From Treponema sp. (GTDB taxonomy: Bacteria; Spirochaetota; Spirochaetia; Treponematales; Treponemataceae): 49,721 nucleotides of DNA. The position numbers and the translations under genes are program-made. The notes below the pieces were generated by a model. That model worked only from the letters and a program-made list of their open reading frames with translations. It was not told the origin of the DNA and searched no databases. This document shows positions 8,017 to 16,566 of this stretch, piece after piece. The number at the start of each line of letters is the position of its first letter. Position 1 is the stretch's first letter. The DNA lies in the NCBI GenBank assembly GCA_017629095.1, contig JAGBXW010000108.1, forward strand, positions 1 to 49,721, read 5' to 3'.

Positions 8017-9108
8017 ATGAACGATTACCTTAAGCCAGAAGGTTGTGAAATCCCTCAACAAGGGTGCAACCTTCCAAGCTTACAAAAATCTCAAGAAAAA
8101 ATTCCTCTGGCTGGTTTTTTGCCAGAGGAATTTCTACAATTACCAGGAGTACAGCCAGCTTTTCGTGGAAAGCAGTTGTTTAAATGGATTGCTTCTGGAG
8201 TAACTTCCTTTTCGCAAATGCAAAATCTTCCCAAAAGTTTGCGACAGCAACTAGAAGAAGACTGTTGCATTCGCTCATCTTTCATAAGCAAAAAATTAGT
8301 TGATCCAGATGGAACGGTAAAGTTGCAGTTGACCCTCCATGATGGAAAGTGCGTGGAAACAGTACTCCTTACCGACAAGGATGGCAGAAAAACTGCCTGC
8401 GTTTCCTGTCAGGTGGGTTGCGGTATGGCCTGTGCCTTTTGTCAAACAGGACGGTTGGGCTTTAGTCGCAATTTAGAGGCAGTAGAAATAGTAGAGCAAT
8501 TCCAATTTTTGGAAGAAACAGTAGGTAAACTAGATAATATCGTATTCATGGGTATGGGAGAACCATTGCTGAACCTATCAGCCGTTCGTAAGGCTGTAGC
8601 AGTGCTTACTCATCCTGAGGGCAGGAATCTTTCTGGCCGTCGCATTACTCTTTCTACCTGCGGAATTATTTCTGGAATCTATGATTTAGCAGACAACGGC
8701 CCTGCCCTTCGCCTTGCAGTATCCCTCACCACCGCTGATGAAGAGCTACGTCAACAATTGATGCCAGTGACGGCGGGTAATCCCCTGCCTAAGCTCAAAG
8801 AGGCTATTTCCTACTACATCAAAAAAACTGGTCGCCGTTGTACCTTGGAAGCAGCTTTGCTGGCTGGAAAAAATACTGGACGAGAAAGTGCAAAACAACT
8901 GATAGATTTTGCCCGTGATTTGAATTGTCACGTCAACCTCATTCCTTGGAATCCAGTGGAAGGCTTACCTTTTCAAGAGCCTTCTGCCAAGGAATGCAAG
9001 GATTTTATTCGTCAACTAGAAAATGCTGGGGTAAACGTAACCCTTCGCCATCGACGAGGACGAAAAATCGGTGGAGCTTGTGGTCAATTAGGAAAGACTG
9101 AGTCTTGA
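8017..9108 (+). CDS. rlmN: Dual-specificity 23S rRNA/tRNA adenine-C2 methyltransferase RlmN
   Basis: A 363-residue radical-SAM methyltransferase for A2503 of 23S rRNA and A37 of some tRNAs. The [4Fe-4S] CxxxCxxC motif is GCGMACAFC, preceded by KTACVSCQVG. Other family signatures are FMGMGEPLLN, GRRITLSTCG and the C-terminal catalytic cysteine region GGACGQL. The family's LPGVQPAFRGKQLFKWI N-terminal helix motif is present. The N-terminus has about 35 extra residues compared with typical members. The ribosome site is weak and translation may be coupled to the TPR gene 5 bases upstream. Confidence 0.95.
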   Translation: MNDYLKPEGCEIPQQGCNLPSLQKSQEKIPLAGFLPEEFLQLPGVQPAFRGKQLFKWIASGVTSFSQMQNLPKSLRQQLEEDCCIRSSFISKKLVDPDGTVKLQLTLHDGKCVETVLLTDKDGRKTACVSCQVGCGMACAFCQTGRLGFSRNLEAVEIVEQFQFLEETVGKLDNIVFMGMGEPLLNLSAVRKAVAVLTHPEGRNLSGRRITLSTCGIISGIYDLADNGPALRLAVSLTTADEELRQQLMPVTAGNPLPKLKEAISYYIKKTGRRCTLEAALLAGKNTGRESAKQLIDFARDLNCHVNLIPWNPVEGLPFQEPSAKECKDFIRQLENAGVNVTLRHRRGRKIGGACGQLGKTES

Positions 9109-9161
9109 AAAAAAAGACAAAATACAGTACCTTTAATTATACTTAAACAAGGGGAGTAACC

Positions 9162-9371
9162 ATGCAGAAAAAGATTTACGTTGCGGGACTGATTGATGAA
9201 CAGGGAGAGCAATCTGTAAATCAAGCCGTGACAGCGGTTGCTGGTGTCACCTCATGTGTAGCCAGTGCCATGAAGGCACAAGTTCTTGTAGATTATGATG
9301 AAACGGTAGCTGGTGTAGAAGAATCCATCAACCAAGCAATACAAGGTGTTGGCTTGGAAATTTTAGCTTAA
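9162..9371 (+). CDS. HMA-like small protein lacking the metal-binding CxxC
   Basis: A 69-residue protein with the beta-alpha-beta-beta-alpha-beta pattern of heavy-metal-associated (copper-chaperone-like) domains: KKIYVAGL, a helix EQSVNQAVTAVAGV, a central strand, AQVLVDYDETVAGVEESINQAIQGVGLEI. The usual MxCxxC loop is absent; the loop is LIDEQGEQ and the only Cys (C32) is elsewhere. It has a good ribosome site (GGGGAG) and its own terminator. It may be a fold relative that binds something else. Copper chaperone function is not supported. Confidence 0.8.
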   Translation: MQKKIYVAGLIDEQGEQSVNQAVTAVAGVTSCVASAMKAQVLVDYDETVAGVEESINQAIQGVGLEILA

Positions 9372-9395
9372 AGCTTTTAGTCACATATAAATGAA

Positions 9396-9424
9396 AAGCC
9401 CTGAGAAAATCTCAGGGCTTTTTA
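9396..9424 (+). terminator. Rho-independent terminator
   Basis: A 10-bp stem, AAGCCCTGAG (9396-9405) with CTCAGGGCTT (9411-9420), 5-base loop, then Ts to 9424. It ends the HMA-like gene and may also serve the convergent HD gene. Confidence 0.9.
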
Positions 9425-9459
9425 TTATGCTCCTCGCAGGCAATACTTACAACTCAAAT

Positions 9460-10134
9460 CTATTGTTCTTTAATCCAGCCTTTTTCTATAGCTGCAGCAA
9501 CCTGGGATTCCAGCCAAGGCCACAATGCAGGAGTTCCTGTTTTAACTGGTGCCATGCGTCGGTATACCTGTTCCTTGGTAACGGTACCTAGCTTCCAAGT
9601 ATGGCCGTCTGTCAATACGTTATGCATAAAGGGTTGGATTCGGTCAAGGCTAGCGGCAAACCGAGAATCAGCAGTGTTCATGGCATCAAATTCCTCCCAT
9701 AACTGACGCAACTCCTGTCCCTGTTCCTTGTCCAACATGCCAAATAACTTTTCTGCAGCAGCCTGTTCTCGTTGGGCCTTATCTTGGTTGGCACTAACAT
9801 CAAAGGCAAAAGTATCTCCTGCATAAATCTCAATCAGGTCATGGACAGTTACCATGGCCAAGACTCGCCCAAGATTCACTGGTTCTGGAGCATACTCTTC
9901 CAGAACAATGGCCATGAGAGCCAAATGCCAGGAATGTTCTGCATCATTTTCCCTTCGACAGCCGTCTGTAAGGAGGGTTCTACGAAAAATATTCTTTACC
10001 TTATCTACTTCTGCAATAAAAATCATCTGCTGCTGGAGCTTCTTTGGGAAATTCTTTACTGCAGAAAAATTAAAAATCTGCTGAATTTTATCTGGTGTCA
10101 CGTGTGGTGTTAAAGCAGGTTCTGCTGAAATCAT
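9460..10134 (-). CDS. HD-domain hydrolase (YfbR/5'-deoxynucleotidase-like)
   Basis: A 224-residue HD-superfamily protein. Motifs: RRENDAEHSWHLALMAIVL (first His and downstream HD-type ligand), MVTVHDLIEIYAGDTFAFD (HD plus E), and a later conserved Asp in SRFAASLDRIQPFMHN. This arrangement resembles the YfbR-like nucleotidase branch that hydrolyses deoxynucleoside monophosphates, but substrate is not proven. I chose the ATG at 10134 because GGAGG lies 5-6 bases upstream; the longer frame from 10176 runs through the likely terminator of the upstream gene. Confidence 0.8.
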   Translation of the reverse strand: MISAEPALTPHVTPDKIQQIFNFSAVKNFPKKLQQQMIFIAEVDKVKNIFRRTLLTDGCRRENDAEHSWHLALMAIVLEEYAPEPVNLGRVLAMVTVHDLIEIYAGDTFAFDVSANQDKAQREQAAAEKLFGMLDKEQGQELRQLWEEFDAMNTADSRFAASLDRIQPFMHNVLTDGHTWKLGTVTKEQVYRRMAPVKTGTPALWPWLESQVAAAIEKGWIKEQ

Positions 10135-10142
10135 AATGCCTC

Positions 10143-10172
10143 CAAAAAATAAGCCACCCCTTCCAGGATGGC
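10143..10172 (-). terminator. Probable terminator after the dehydratase small subunit
   Basis: On the minus strand GCCATCC (10166-10172) pairs with GGGTGGC (10153-10159) and is followed by a T-rich stretch (10143-10152). It falls between the small-subunit stop (10183) and the HD-gene start (10134). Confidence 0.5.
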
Positions 10173-10182
10173 CCAAATGATT

Positions 10183-10716
10183 CTAGTATTTGCTGTCGGC
10201 GTAACCTAACCAACCATCATTTTCTATCAGCGCCTTTTCAAAGCCAGCCAATCGGAAGATGTAGCTTTTAGAAAGACTGCCGGAAATCAACTTTACCTTG
10301 GCGGTATCATCATCGTTAATGATAATGGCACACTCTGTATCCTTGTCTGCAAAGGTGTGGAAGATGTCTTCAATGTCACGAGCAGGCAACTCAACAGCCA
10401 GCATTCCGCAGTTATACATATTCTGGCGGAAGATACGGGCAAAGTTAGGAGCAACTACCACGTTGATTCCGTTTACTTCCAAGGCCCACGGAGCATGCTC
10501 ACGAGAAGAACCACAACCGAAGTTCTCTCGAGTGATAATAACCTTCTTTCCAGGAACATCGGCCTTGGGATCAAAACCATCTAACTTTAAATCCTCCAGC
10601 AAGTAGGGTTTGAGGGCTTGCTTTGAGATTTCTGTCAAATACTTGGCAGGAATAATCTCGTCGGTATTGATGTCAGATCGATCTAAAAAAAGAACCTGTC
10701 CTCCAAACTGCTTCAT
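10183..10716 (-). CDS. Aconitase/isopropylmalate-dehydratase family small subunit
   Basis: A 177-residue swivel-domain subunit. Signatures are DINTDEIIPAKYL near the N-terminus and ITRENFGCGSSREHAPWAL with the substrate-binding GCGSSREHA. The loop that separates isopropylmalate (YLRM) from homoaconitate (YLRT) enzymes reads YLTE here, matching neither. The start is adjacent (1 base) to the large-subunit stop, so the subunits form one operon. No leucine or lysine biosynthesis genes are nearby, whereas NADP-type isocitrate dehydrogenase is divergent 1.4 kb away. A role as aconitase (citrate to isocitrate) is therefore possible; leuD and hacB roles are alternatives. Confidence 0.88.
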   Translation of the reverse strand: MKQFGGQVLFLDRSDINTDEIIPAKYLTEISKQALKPYLLEDLKLDGFDPKADVPGKKVIITRENFGCGSSREHAPWALEVNGINVVVAPNFARIFRQNMYNCGMLAVELPARDIEDIFHTFADKDTECAIIINDDDTAKVKLISGSLSKSYIFRLAGFEKALIENDGWLGYADSKY

Positions 10717-10717
10717 C

Positions 10718-12022
10718 TTAGCACTCCTTGTACAATGGTGAATTGGTAATAGTACCTGTTACAGCGGCAGCAGCGGCACTAGCAGGACTCATCAGGTGAA
10801 CCATACCCCCCTTACCCATACGACCGTTAAAGTTTCGGTTGGTAGTGGAGGCACACACCTCATTTTCTGCAAGAACACCGTTACTCATACCAAGACAGGC
10901 ACCACAGGTGGGATTGGTAACGCAGAAGCCGAATTTCATGAAGATGGAAATCAAGCCCTCATCAAGAGCCTGCTGATAGATGGAAGTAGATGCAGGAGAA
11001 AGAATTCCACGAACACCAAAAGCCATAGTTTTGCCTTCATCAAGGGCCTGCTTCAATACAGCAGCTGCAACCCGCAGGTCTTCAATACGACCATTAGTAC
11101 ATGAACCGATATACACTTGGTCAACCTTTGTTCCGGCAAACTCCTTCACAGGCTTTACCTGGTCTGGCTTGTATCCAAAGGTGGCTACAGGCTCCAAGCT
11201 GGAAAGGTCAAAGGTATAAACCTTTTCGTACTGGGCATCATCATCAGAAACCCACTGGCTATATTCTTTTAAGGCTGCTTCCTTGGACTCAAACTCATCC
11301 TTAATGAAGGGCCACAAGTATTCCACAGTTGTCATATCAGGCTTACAGATACCACTGGTGGCACCAGCTTCAACAGCCATGTTACAGATGGTCATACGAG
11401 CTTCCATGGACATGGCATCCACAATGGGACCAGCAAATTCCATAACGCAGTTGGTAGCTCCGTTCACTCCAATTTTGGAAATAATGAACAGGATAACATC
11501 CTTGGCATAAACACCCTCAGCAAGCTTTCCTTCCAGCTGGAACTTAATAGTCTTAGGCTCCTTGAAAGAACACACACCCTTCAGCAAGCCTACTTCCAAG
11601 TCAGTGGTACCAACACCAGCAGCAAAGGCACCAAAGGCACCGTGGGTACAGGTATGACTATCTCCCATGATGATGGTGTAACCGGGACGAACAAAGCCCT
11701 TTTCGGGAAAGATTGCATGGCAAACACCATTAGAACCAATATCAAAGAAGTCCCGAATCTTATTGCGATGGGCCCAATCACGGAGCATCTTGCCTTGCAG
11801 GGCTGTCTTGGAATCCTTAGCGGGAGTTACGTGGTCAATTACCACCTTGATTTTGGAGGGATCAAAAACCCTGTCCTTCTGTTTTTCCACCAAGTCCGCA
11901 ATAGCCACAGGTGTGGTGATTTCATGACAAAAAACCCGGTCAAGTTTGAGAACCCAGGTATCGGCAAAAGGTTTCTCTGCCACATGGGCATCAAAAATCT
12001 TTTGGGCAATGGTCTTTCCCAT
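10718..12022 (-). CDS. Aconitase/isopropylmalate-dehydratase family large subunit
   Basis: A 434-residue [4Fe-4S] dehydratase subunit. The three cluster cysteines are in YIGSCTNGRIEDLR and NPTCGACLGM. Other signatures: DHVTPAKDSKTALQG, VIMGDSHTCTHGAFGAFAAGVGTTDLEV, and the C-terminal STTNRNFNGRMG. The length matches the short prokaryotic LeuC2/HacA type, not the ~465-residue LeuC1 type. The ATG has GAGGAAAATT upstream and a strong promoter at 12067-12095. Together with the small subunit it would isomerise a 2- or 3-hydroxy tricarboxylate; substrate is uncertain. Confidence 0.9.
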   Translation of the reverse strand: MGKTIAQKIFDAHVAEKPFADTWVLKLDRVFCHEITTPVAIADLVEKQKDRVFDPSKIKVVIDHVTPAKDSKTALQGKMLRDWAHRNKIRDFFDIGSNGVCHAIFPEKGFVRPGYTIIMGDSHTCTHGAFGAFAAGVGTTDLEVGLLKGVCSFKEPKTIKFQLEGKLAEGVYAKDVILFIISKIGVNGATNCVMEFAGPIVDAMSMEARMTICNMAVEAGATSGICKPDMTTVEYLWPFIKDEFESKEAALKEYSQWVSDDDAQYEKVYTFDLSSLEPVATFGYKPDQVKPVKEFAGTKVDQVYIGSCTNGRIEDLRVAAAVLKQALDEGKTMAFGVRGILSPASTSIYQQALDEGLISIFMKFGFCVTNPTCGACLGMSNGVLAENEVCASTTNRNFNGRMGKGGMVHLMSPASAAAAAVTGTITNSPLYKEC

Positions 12023-12066
12023 AATTTTCCTCGTTAAAAATTAATTATATGTAAAATAGTTAAGTA

Positions 12067-12095
12067 ATAATAAAGTTAAATAGGGCAAAAGTCAA
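12067..12095 (-). promoter_or_regulatory. Promoter of the dehydratase operon
   Basis: On the minus strand TTGACT (12090-12095), 17-base spacer, TATTAT (12067-12072), about 45 bases before the large-subunit ATG. Confidence 0.7.
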
Positions 12096-12123
12096 GGTAG
12101 AAGTCATGACTCTCCCCTTCCTC

Positions 12124-12585
12124 TCACACCTTTCTTCGCACATGGCGAATTATAGCCACCACGATTCGATTGCCAGAAGTAGCCAAGGCTATGGCAAGGG
12201 CAATGGCTCCCGCAGAAGTCAGTGTAGAAAATCCCAGTAGCAGAGCCTCTTCTAAATTGCCCTGTACCGTGGCTTCCATGGTCTCAAACATACCACCCCC
12301 AGGCACTAATGGAAGAAGACCAGGCACCAGATAAATGGTGGCGGGCTTTTTTTGCACCCGTGCAAGAAGTTCAGAAAAAATGGCCACTATCAGGGCTCCA
12401 AAGAAATAAGCTCGGTTATCTGCCACACCGCTAGCAGGAAGGAAGGCAGTGTAGATGGCCCATCCCAGCCCCCCCACCAAGGCTCCCCATAGAATATTAT
12501 AGCGACTGATATTGAGACAATAGGACAGGGCGGCAGCAGCTCCCCCTCCCCATAAGGCTGCCAACAATAATTTATACCACAACAT
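12124..12585 (-). CDS. ThrE-type exporter, small membrane subunit (DUF3815/YjjB-like)
   Basis: A ~153-residue hydrophobic protein with about five membrane segments and the family motif LVPGLLPLVPGGGMFETMEA. It matches the C-terminal half of ThrE threonine/serine exporters, encoded separately here. I chose ATG 12585, which overlaps the end of the partner gene by 14 bases; the frame is open from a TTG at 12609, which is less likely. The overlap indicates translational coupling with the larger subunit. In this family the two halves together form the exporter; the exported compound is not known for this organism. Confidence 0.85.
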   Translation of the reverse strand: MLWYKLLLAALWGGGAAAALSYCLNISRYNILWGALVGGLGWAIYTAFLPASGVADNRAYFFGALIVAIFSELLARVQKKPATIYLVPGLLPLVPGGGMFETMEATVQGNLEEALLLGFSTLTSAGAIALAIALATSGNRIVVAIIRHVRRKV

Positions 12586-13345
12586 GAGAAAACACCAACA
12601 ATCCAACAACGGAGCCTACTGACAAACCAGTTGCCACCATAAAGGCATCCACCAAGCGAGCCGTACCAGCCATTAAATCACCAGCAATCAAGTCACGGAT
12701 GGCATTCACCAAGGCAAGACCAGGCACCACCTGCATTAAGGCCGCCGTCATCATCTGTACCGACTGGGGAACAATTCCTAAAACATAGATAAGCTGGCAA
12801 GCAATGGAAATAAAACCTCCGCTCATAACAGAAAGGATAAAGGAATTCAAATTGAATTTTCCAATCCAGAGCAAAAACATACGCAACAAAAATCCCACCA
12901 CAAAAGCACAGATTGCTTGCGGAAGGCTACAGCCAAACATGAGTCCAAAGAAAAAGCCAGTAAAACCGCCCATTACCACTAAGCTCCAAAAACTATGGTC
13001 GGGAGAATGGTCGATTCGCTCCAGCATACGGGAAACTAGGGCTAAATCTGAATTGAAGCCCCGTTGAACAAGCCTGCGAGATAAATCATTTACAAGAGCA
13101 ATTTTACGTAAATTGACGGTACGTGCAGTAATGCGACGCATAGCAGTATGACTGCGATGGTCCTTATCTTGTACTGTTACCATCACCAAGGTAGGAGTCA
13201 CAAAGGCAGAAGCTGCTCGTGCCCCCATAGAACGAGCCATACGAACACAGGTTTCCTCTGCCCGATAGGTTTCTCCTCCATTTTCCAGCACTAGGGAACC
13301 AGCCTGTACTGCAATTTCTATTATTTGTTCTATGTATACACTCAC
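12572..13345 (-). CDS. ThrE-type exporter, large subunit (DUF1212/YjjP-like)
   Basis: A 257-residue protein. Residues 1-115 are a soluble N-terminal domain with AGSLVLENGGETYRAEETC and SAFVTPTLVMVT, characteristic of DUF1212. Five or so membrane helices follow, ending with VVPGLALVNAIRDLIAGDLMAGTARLVDAF. It starts at GTG (13345). No Shine-Dalgarno is visible; instead an extended -10 (TGGTATACT) ends 7 bases before the GTG, implying a leaderless mRNA. It overlaps the small subunit. Likely substrate by family is threonine/serine or a related small molecule. Confidence 0.87.
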   Translation of the reverse strand: MSVYIEQIIEIAVQAGSLVLENGGETYRAEETCVRMARSMGARAASAFVTPTLVMVTVQDKDHRSHTAMRRITARTVNLRKIALVNDLSRRLVQRGFNSDLALVSRMLERIDHSPDHSFWSLVVMGGFTGFFFGLMFGCSLPQAICAFVVGFLLRMFLLWIGKFNLNSFILSVMSGGFISIACQLIYVLGIVPQSVQMMTAALMQVVPGLALVNAIRDLIAGDLMAGTARLVDAFMVATGLSVGSVVGLLVFSHVVV

Positions 13346-13352
13346 AAAATCA

Positions 13353-13358
13353 AGTATA
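13353..13358 (-). promoter_or_regulatory. Extended -10 element directly before a start codon
   Basis: TATACT with an upstream TGG (TGn extended -10), 7 bases before the GTG of the exporter gene. Transcription would start at or within a base of the initiation codon. Confidence 0.55.
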
Positions 13359-13370
13359 CCAGATATCTAC

Positions 13371-13399
13371 TTGTAAAACTATTGATTATGGGCTATTAT
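13371..13399 (+). promoter_or_regulatory. Promoter of isocitrate dehydrogenase
   Basis: TTGTAA (13371-13376), 17-base spacer, TATTAT (13394-13399), upstream of the GTG start at 13434. Confidence 0.65.
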
Positions 13400-13433
13400 A
13401 TTAAGAAACATATAATTTTTTTTGAGGTTGATA

Positions 13434-14630
13434 GTGTCTAAAATTCAGATGAAAAATGCCATTGCAGAGCTCGATGGCGATGAAATGACTCGTATTCTGT
13501 GGAAGGTTATAAAGGACAAGTTGTTGCTTCCTTTTGTTGATTTAAAGGTGGAATATTATGACTTGGGTCTTAAGGAACGAGATGACTCTGAAGATGCTGT
13601 CACCTATAAGGCTGCCGAAGCCATTAAACGATTAGGTGTTGGTGTAAAATGTGCAACTATTACCTCCAATGCAGCTCGTGTACAGGAATATAATCTCAAA
13701 GGCTTGACTCCCAGTCCCAATGGAATTATTCGTGCTGAATTAGACGGTACCGTATTCCGCAAGCCCATCATTGTAGATAACATTAAGGGAACTGTTTCCT
13801 GCTGGAAAAAACCTTTGATCCTTGGTCGTCATGCCTATGGAGATGTTTACAAAAATTGCGAAATTTCTGTTGACGGTCCTGGAAAGGCTGAACTGGTATT
13901 TACTGCTGCAGATGGAACAGAAATCCGTAAAACTATTATGGAAATGAAGGGACCTGGTATTCTCCAGGGAATCCATAATACAGATAAGTCAATAGAGAGC
14001 TTTGCCCGATGCTGTTTCTTCTACGGCCTTTCTGAAAAGGTTGACGTGTGGTTTGCCACTAAGGACACCATCAGCAAGACCTACGATGGACGCTTTAAGG
14101 AAATTTTCCAGCAAATATACGACAAGGAATTCAAGGCTGAATTTGAAAAGGCTGGTTTGGAGTACTTCTATACCCTCATTGACGACGCTGTTGCTCGTGT
14201 TATGCAGAGTTCTGGCGGTTTCCTGTGGGCCTGCAAGAACTATGATGGTGACGTTATGAGTGACATGGTGGCCTCTGCCAGCGGAAGTCTTGCCATGATG
14301 ACCAGCGTTCTTGTTTCTCCCGATGGACATTTTGAGTATGAAGCTGCCCACGGAACAGTTCAGCGCCATTACTACCGATACTTAAAGGGAGAGAAGACTT
14401 CTACAAACCCAGTAGCCCTTATCTTTGCTTGGACTGGAGCTCTTGCAAAGCGTGGTGAACTGGACAAGACTCCAGAATTAGTAGATTTTGCCAAAAAACT
14501 AGAAAAGGCAACTCTTGACATAATTGAAGATGGAATCATGACTGGCGATTTGGCTAAAATTGCAAATCCTCCTGCAAAGCAGGTTTTGGATTCATGGCAA
14601 TTTATTGATGCCATTGCACAGCGTTTGTAA
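13434..14630 (+). CDS. icd: NADP-type isocitrate dehydrogenase (eukaryote-like subfamily)
   Basis: A 398-residue enzyme oxidising isocitrate to 2-oxoglutarate. Signatures: KNAIAELDGDEMTRILW at the N-terminus, the substrate loop SPNGIIRAELDGTVFRKPI, GRHAYGDVYKN, the catalytic KDTISKTYDGRFKEIF, and the coenzyme motif YEAAHGTVQRHYY with STNPVALIFAW. This is the ~400-residue homodimeric NADP type shared with eukaryotes. I chose the GTG at 13434 because GAGG lies 6 bases upstream; the frame is open a few codons further. Divergent from the exporter and 1.4 kb from the aconitase-family genes, it may supply 2-oxoglutarate for glutamate synthesis in a partial TCA route. Confidence 0.95.
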   Translation: MSKIQMKNAIAELDGDEMTRILWKVIKDKLLLPFVDLKVEYYDLGLKERDDSEDAVTYKAAEAIKRLGVGVKCATITSNAARVQEYNLKGLTPSPNGIIRAELDGTVFRKPIIVDNIKGTVSCWKKPLILGRHAYGDVYKNCEISVDGPGKAELVFTAADGTEIRKTIMEMKGPGILQGIHNTDKSIESFARCCFFYGLSEKVDVWFATKDTISKTYDGRFKEIFQQIYDKEFKAEFEKAGLEYFYTLIDDAVARVMQSSGGFLWACKNYDGDVMSDMVASASGSLAMMTSVLVSPDGHFEYEAAHGTVQRHYYRYLKGEKTSTNPVALIFAWTGALAKRGELDKTPELVDFAKKLEKATLDIIEDGIMTGDLAKIANPPAKQVLDSWQFIDAIAQRL

Positions 14631-14666
14631 TTTTAACTGAAAACAAATGAATGTTCGGGGTTAAAC

Positions 14667-15686
14667 ATGATAAAAGAGACTTTCAAAATATTATGTGCAG
14701 ATGATAGCGTTTCTATTCGTACCTATTTGACGGAATTGTTGCACTCTTGGGGTTATACCGTTACCTCCTGTTGCAATGGAAAGGAAGCTTGGGAAACATA
14801 CCAAAAAGATCCTTCCTTCTCAGTCTTTTTGTTGGACTGGGTTATGCCAGAGATGAATGGTCTTGATGCCTGCAAACTTATCCGTCAAGCAGAGGACACT
14901 AGTTACAAGTACATCATTATGCTTACTAGCAAGGATTCTACTGAAAATATCGTAGAAGCATTGAATTCTGGTGCAGATGATTATTTGACAAAGCCCTTTC
15001 ATCCAGCAGAACTAAAGGCTCGAATCCACACAGCTTATCGTTTGTTTGAATACGAACAAAAGCAGTTATCCATTGCTAATGAAACACGTTTTGCCTGTTA
15101 TCAAGCTCTTACGGAGTTGGCGGAAGCACGTGATTACGAAACAGGTCAGCATTTGTCCAGAGTTTCTGCAATGTCACGACTTTTGGCTGAAAAACTAGGC
15201 CAAGATGAACATTTTTTAAATCAGATTGAGCTTTTTGCCCCTATGCATGATATTGGAAAGGTTGGTATTCCTGATGGAATTCTCCATCTTCCTCGTAAAC
15301 TTACTCCTCAAGAGTTCGATATCATTAAAACCCATACCTCCATTGGATATGACATTTTAAAAGGTAAGCCTACCATGGAGATGGCAGCAGATATTGCCCA
15401 TTATCATCACGAAAAATGGAATGGATGTGGCTATCCAGCAGGATTGAAGGGAGAGGAAATTCCCCTTTGTAGTCGCATTGTGTCTATTATTGACGTATAT
15501 GATGCCTTGCGCTCTATTCGGCCCTACAAAAAGGAATATACCCACCAAGATTCTGTAGATTTAATTTACAAAGAAAGTGGCATTTCTTTTGATCCTACCA
15601 TTGTAGCGGCCTTCAAGGAAATTGAATTGGATATCAAAGCCCTCTTTGACAATACCTACAAGACCTTTGCAGAAACACCTCACTAG
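14667..15686 (+). CDS. Response regulator with HD-GYP domain (cyclic-di-GMP phosphodiesterase-like)
   Basis: A 339-residue protein with two domains. Residues ~7-125 form a receiver with phospho-acceptor D57 (LLDWVMPEMNG), acidic pocket CADDS and the conserved K in LTKPF. Residues ~150-320 form an HD-GYP domain: PMHDIGKVGIPDGIL, the HHEKWNGCGYPAGLKGEEIP signature, and RIVSIIDVYDALRS. The family hydrolyses cyclic di-GMP. No sensor kinase is adjacent. The ribosome site is GGGG 6-7 bases before ATG, and a strong terminator follows. Confidence 0.95.
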   Translation: MIKETFKILCADDSVSIRTYLTELLHSWGYTVTSCCNGKEAWETYQKDPSFSVFLLDWVMPEMNGLDACKLIRQAEDTSYKYIIMLTSKDSTENIVEALNSGADDYLTKPFHPAELKARIHTAYRLFEYEQKQLSIANETRFACYQALTELAEARDYETGQHLSRVSAMSRLLAEKLGQDEHFLNQIELFAPMHDIGKVGIPDGILHLPRKLTPQEFDIIKTHTSIGYDILKGKPTMEMAADIAHYHHEKWNGCGYPAGLKGEEIPLCSRIVSIIDVYDALRSIRPYKKEYTHQDSVDLIYKESGISFDPTIVAAFKEIELDIKALFDNTYKTFAETPH

Positions 15687-15705
15687 GATTTTTGCGAGTA
15701 GTTAT

Positions 15706-15744
15706 AAAAAAAAAGCCCAGCTGACTTCAGTTGGGCTTTTTTTT
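15706..15744. terminator. Bidirectional terminator
   Basis: GCCCAGCTG (15715-15723) pairs with CAGTTGGGC (15728-15736), flanked by an A-run (15706-15714) and a T-run (15737-15744). It serves the HD-GYP gene and the convergent murI, whose stop codon lies in the T-run. Confidence 0.92.
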
Positions 15745-16558
15745 ATTTGAGCAATCCTCCCCAAGGAATAGAAAATTGAACACATAATTCTTGATAATAA
15801 CGGCTCATGTCGGGACTGGAAAGTTCCGTTACAAAAAAGCCTTTATGACCAGCATCTGGTGTTGCAGGGAAAATAGAAGCAGAAGACTCCCCAGAGCGAA
15901 TCCGTAGGGCCTGACGAATAACACCTTCTCGAGAATCCACCACCTGTATCCCCTCCCCTGCTAACTGCTGAATTTCAGAAGCAATATGGAGAAAATGAGT
16001 ACAACCTAAAACAATGGTATCCACATTTTGGCTGAGAAAAAAATCTACAGCAGGACGAGCTGCCTGGAGATACAAGTTTTTATCACCCTTCAAAAGATGT
16101 TGTTCGATAAAACGAATCAATTGGCCATCACCACGACTGATGACACGACACGTGGAAGCAAAATCTTGAATCAAGCCCAAGGTATAGGGGTGATGAACGG
16201 TGGCTTCTGTAGCCAAAAGACCGATGATTTTATTTTTAGTTTTCGCCGCTGCCACCTTGATGGCAGGAACCGTTCCAATAAAATGGATTCCCGGAAAATC
16301 TTTTCGCAAGGTGTCCAAGGCGGTTACCGACATGGTATTGCAAGCCAAAACAAAGGCTGTGGGAGAAAAACGAGAAAGCACTAACTCCACTGCTTCCTTT
16401 GTGGCAGCAATAACTTGTTCAGGAGTTTTTTCTCCATAGGGAAAGTTTTTTGTGTCTGCAAGATAAAGACAGGAAGCTTCTGGACAGGCTGACTTTAAAT
16501 AGCCCATGTAGGGCAAACCTCCAGTTCCTGAATCTAAAAAGGCAAAATCAAGATGCAT
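15743..16558 (-). CDS. murI: Glutamate racemase
   Basis: A 271-residue cofactor-independent racemase making D-glutamate for peptidoglycan. Both catalytic cysteine motifs are present: VLACNTMSVTALD and IVLGCTHFLHI. The N-terminus has FLDSGTGGLPY, and PYGEKTPEQV is conserved. The ATG at 16558 has TAGGA upstream. It follows the Cys-rich gene by 8 bases, so the pair is probably one transcript. Confidence 0.95.
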   Translation of the reverse strand: MHLDFAFLDSGTGGLPYMGYLKSACPEASCLYLADTKNFPYGEKTPEQVIAATKEAVELVLSRFSPTAFVLACNTMSVTALDTLRKDFPGIHFIGTVPAIKVAAAKTKNKIIGLLATEATVHHPYTLGLIQDFASTCRVISRGDGQLIRFIEQHLLKGDKNLYLQAARPAVDFFLSQNVDTIVLGCTHFLHIASEIQQLAGEGIQVVDSREGVIRQALRIRSGESSASIFPATPDAGHKGFFVTELSSPDMSRYYQELCVQFSIPWGGLLK

Positions 16559-16566
16559 TGTTATTC

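Noticed and set aside
9162..9371. Copper chaperone (CopZ).
   Set aside because: The metal-binding CxxC is absent.
10183..12022. Definite leuC/leuD assignment.
   Set aside because: The specificity loop reads YLTE and there are no leucine genes nearby, so I left the substrate open.
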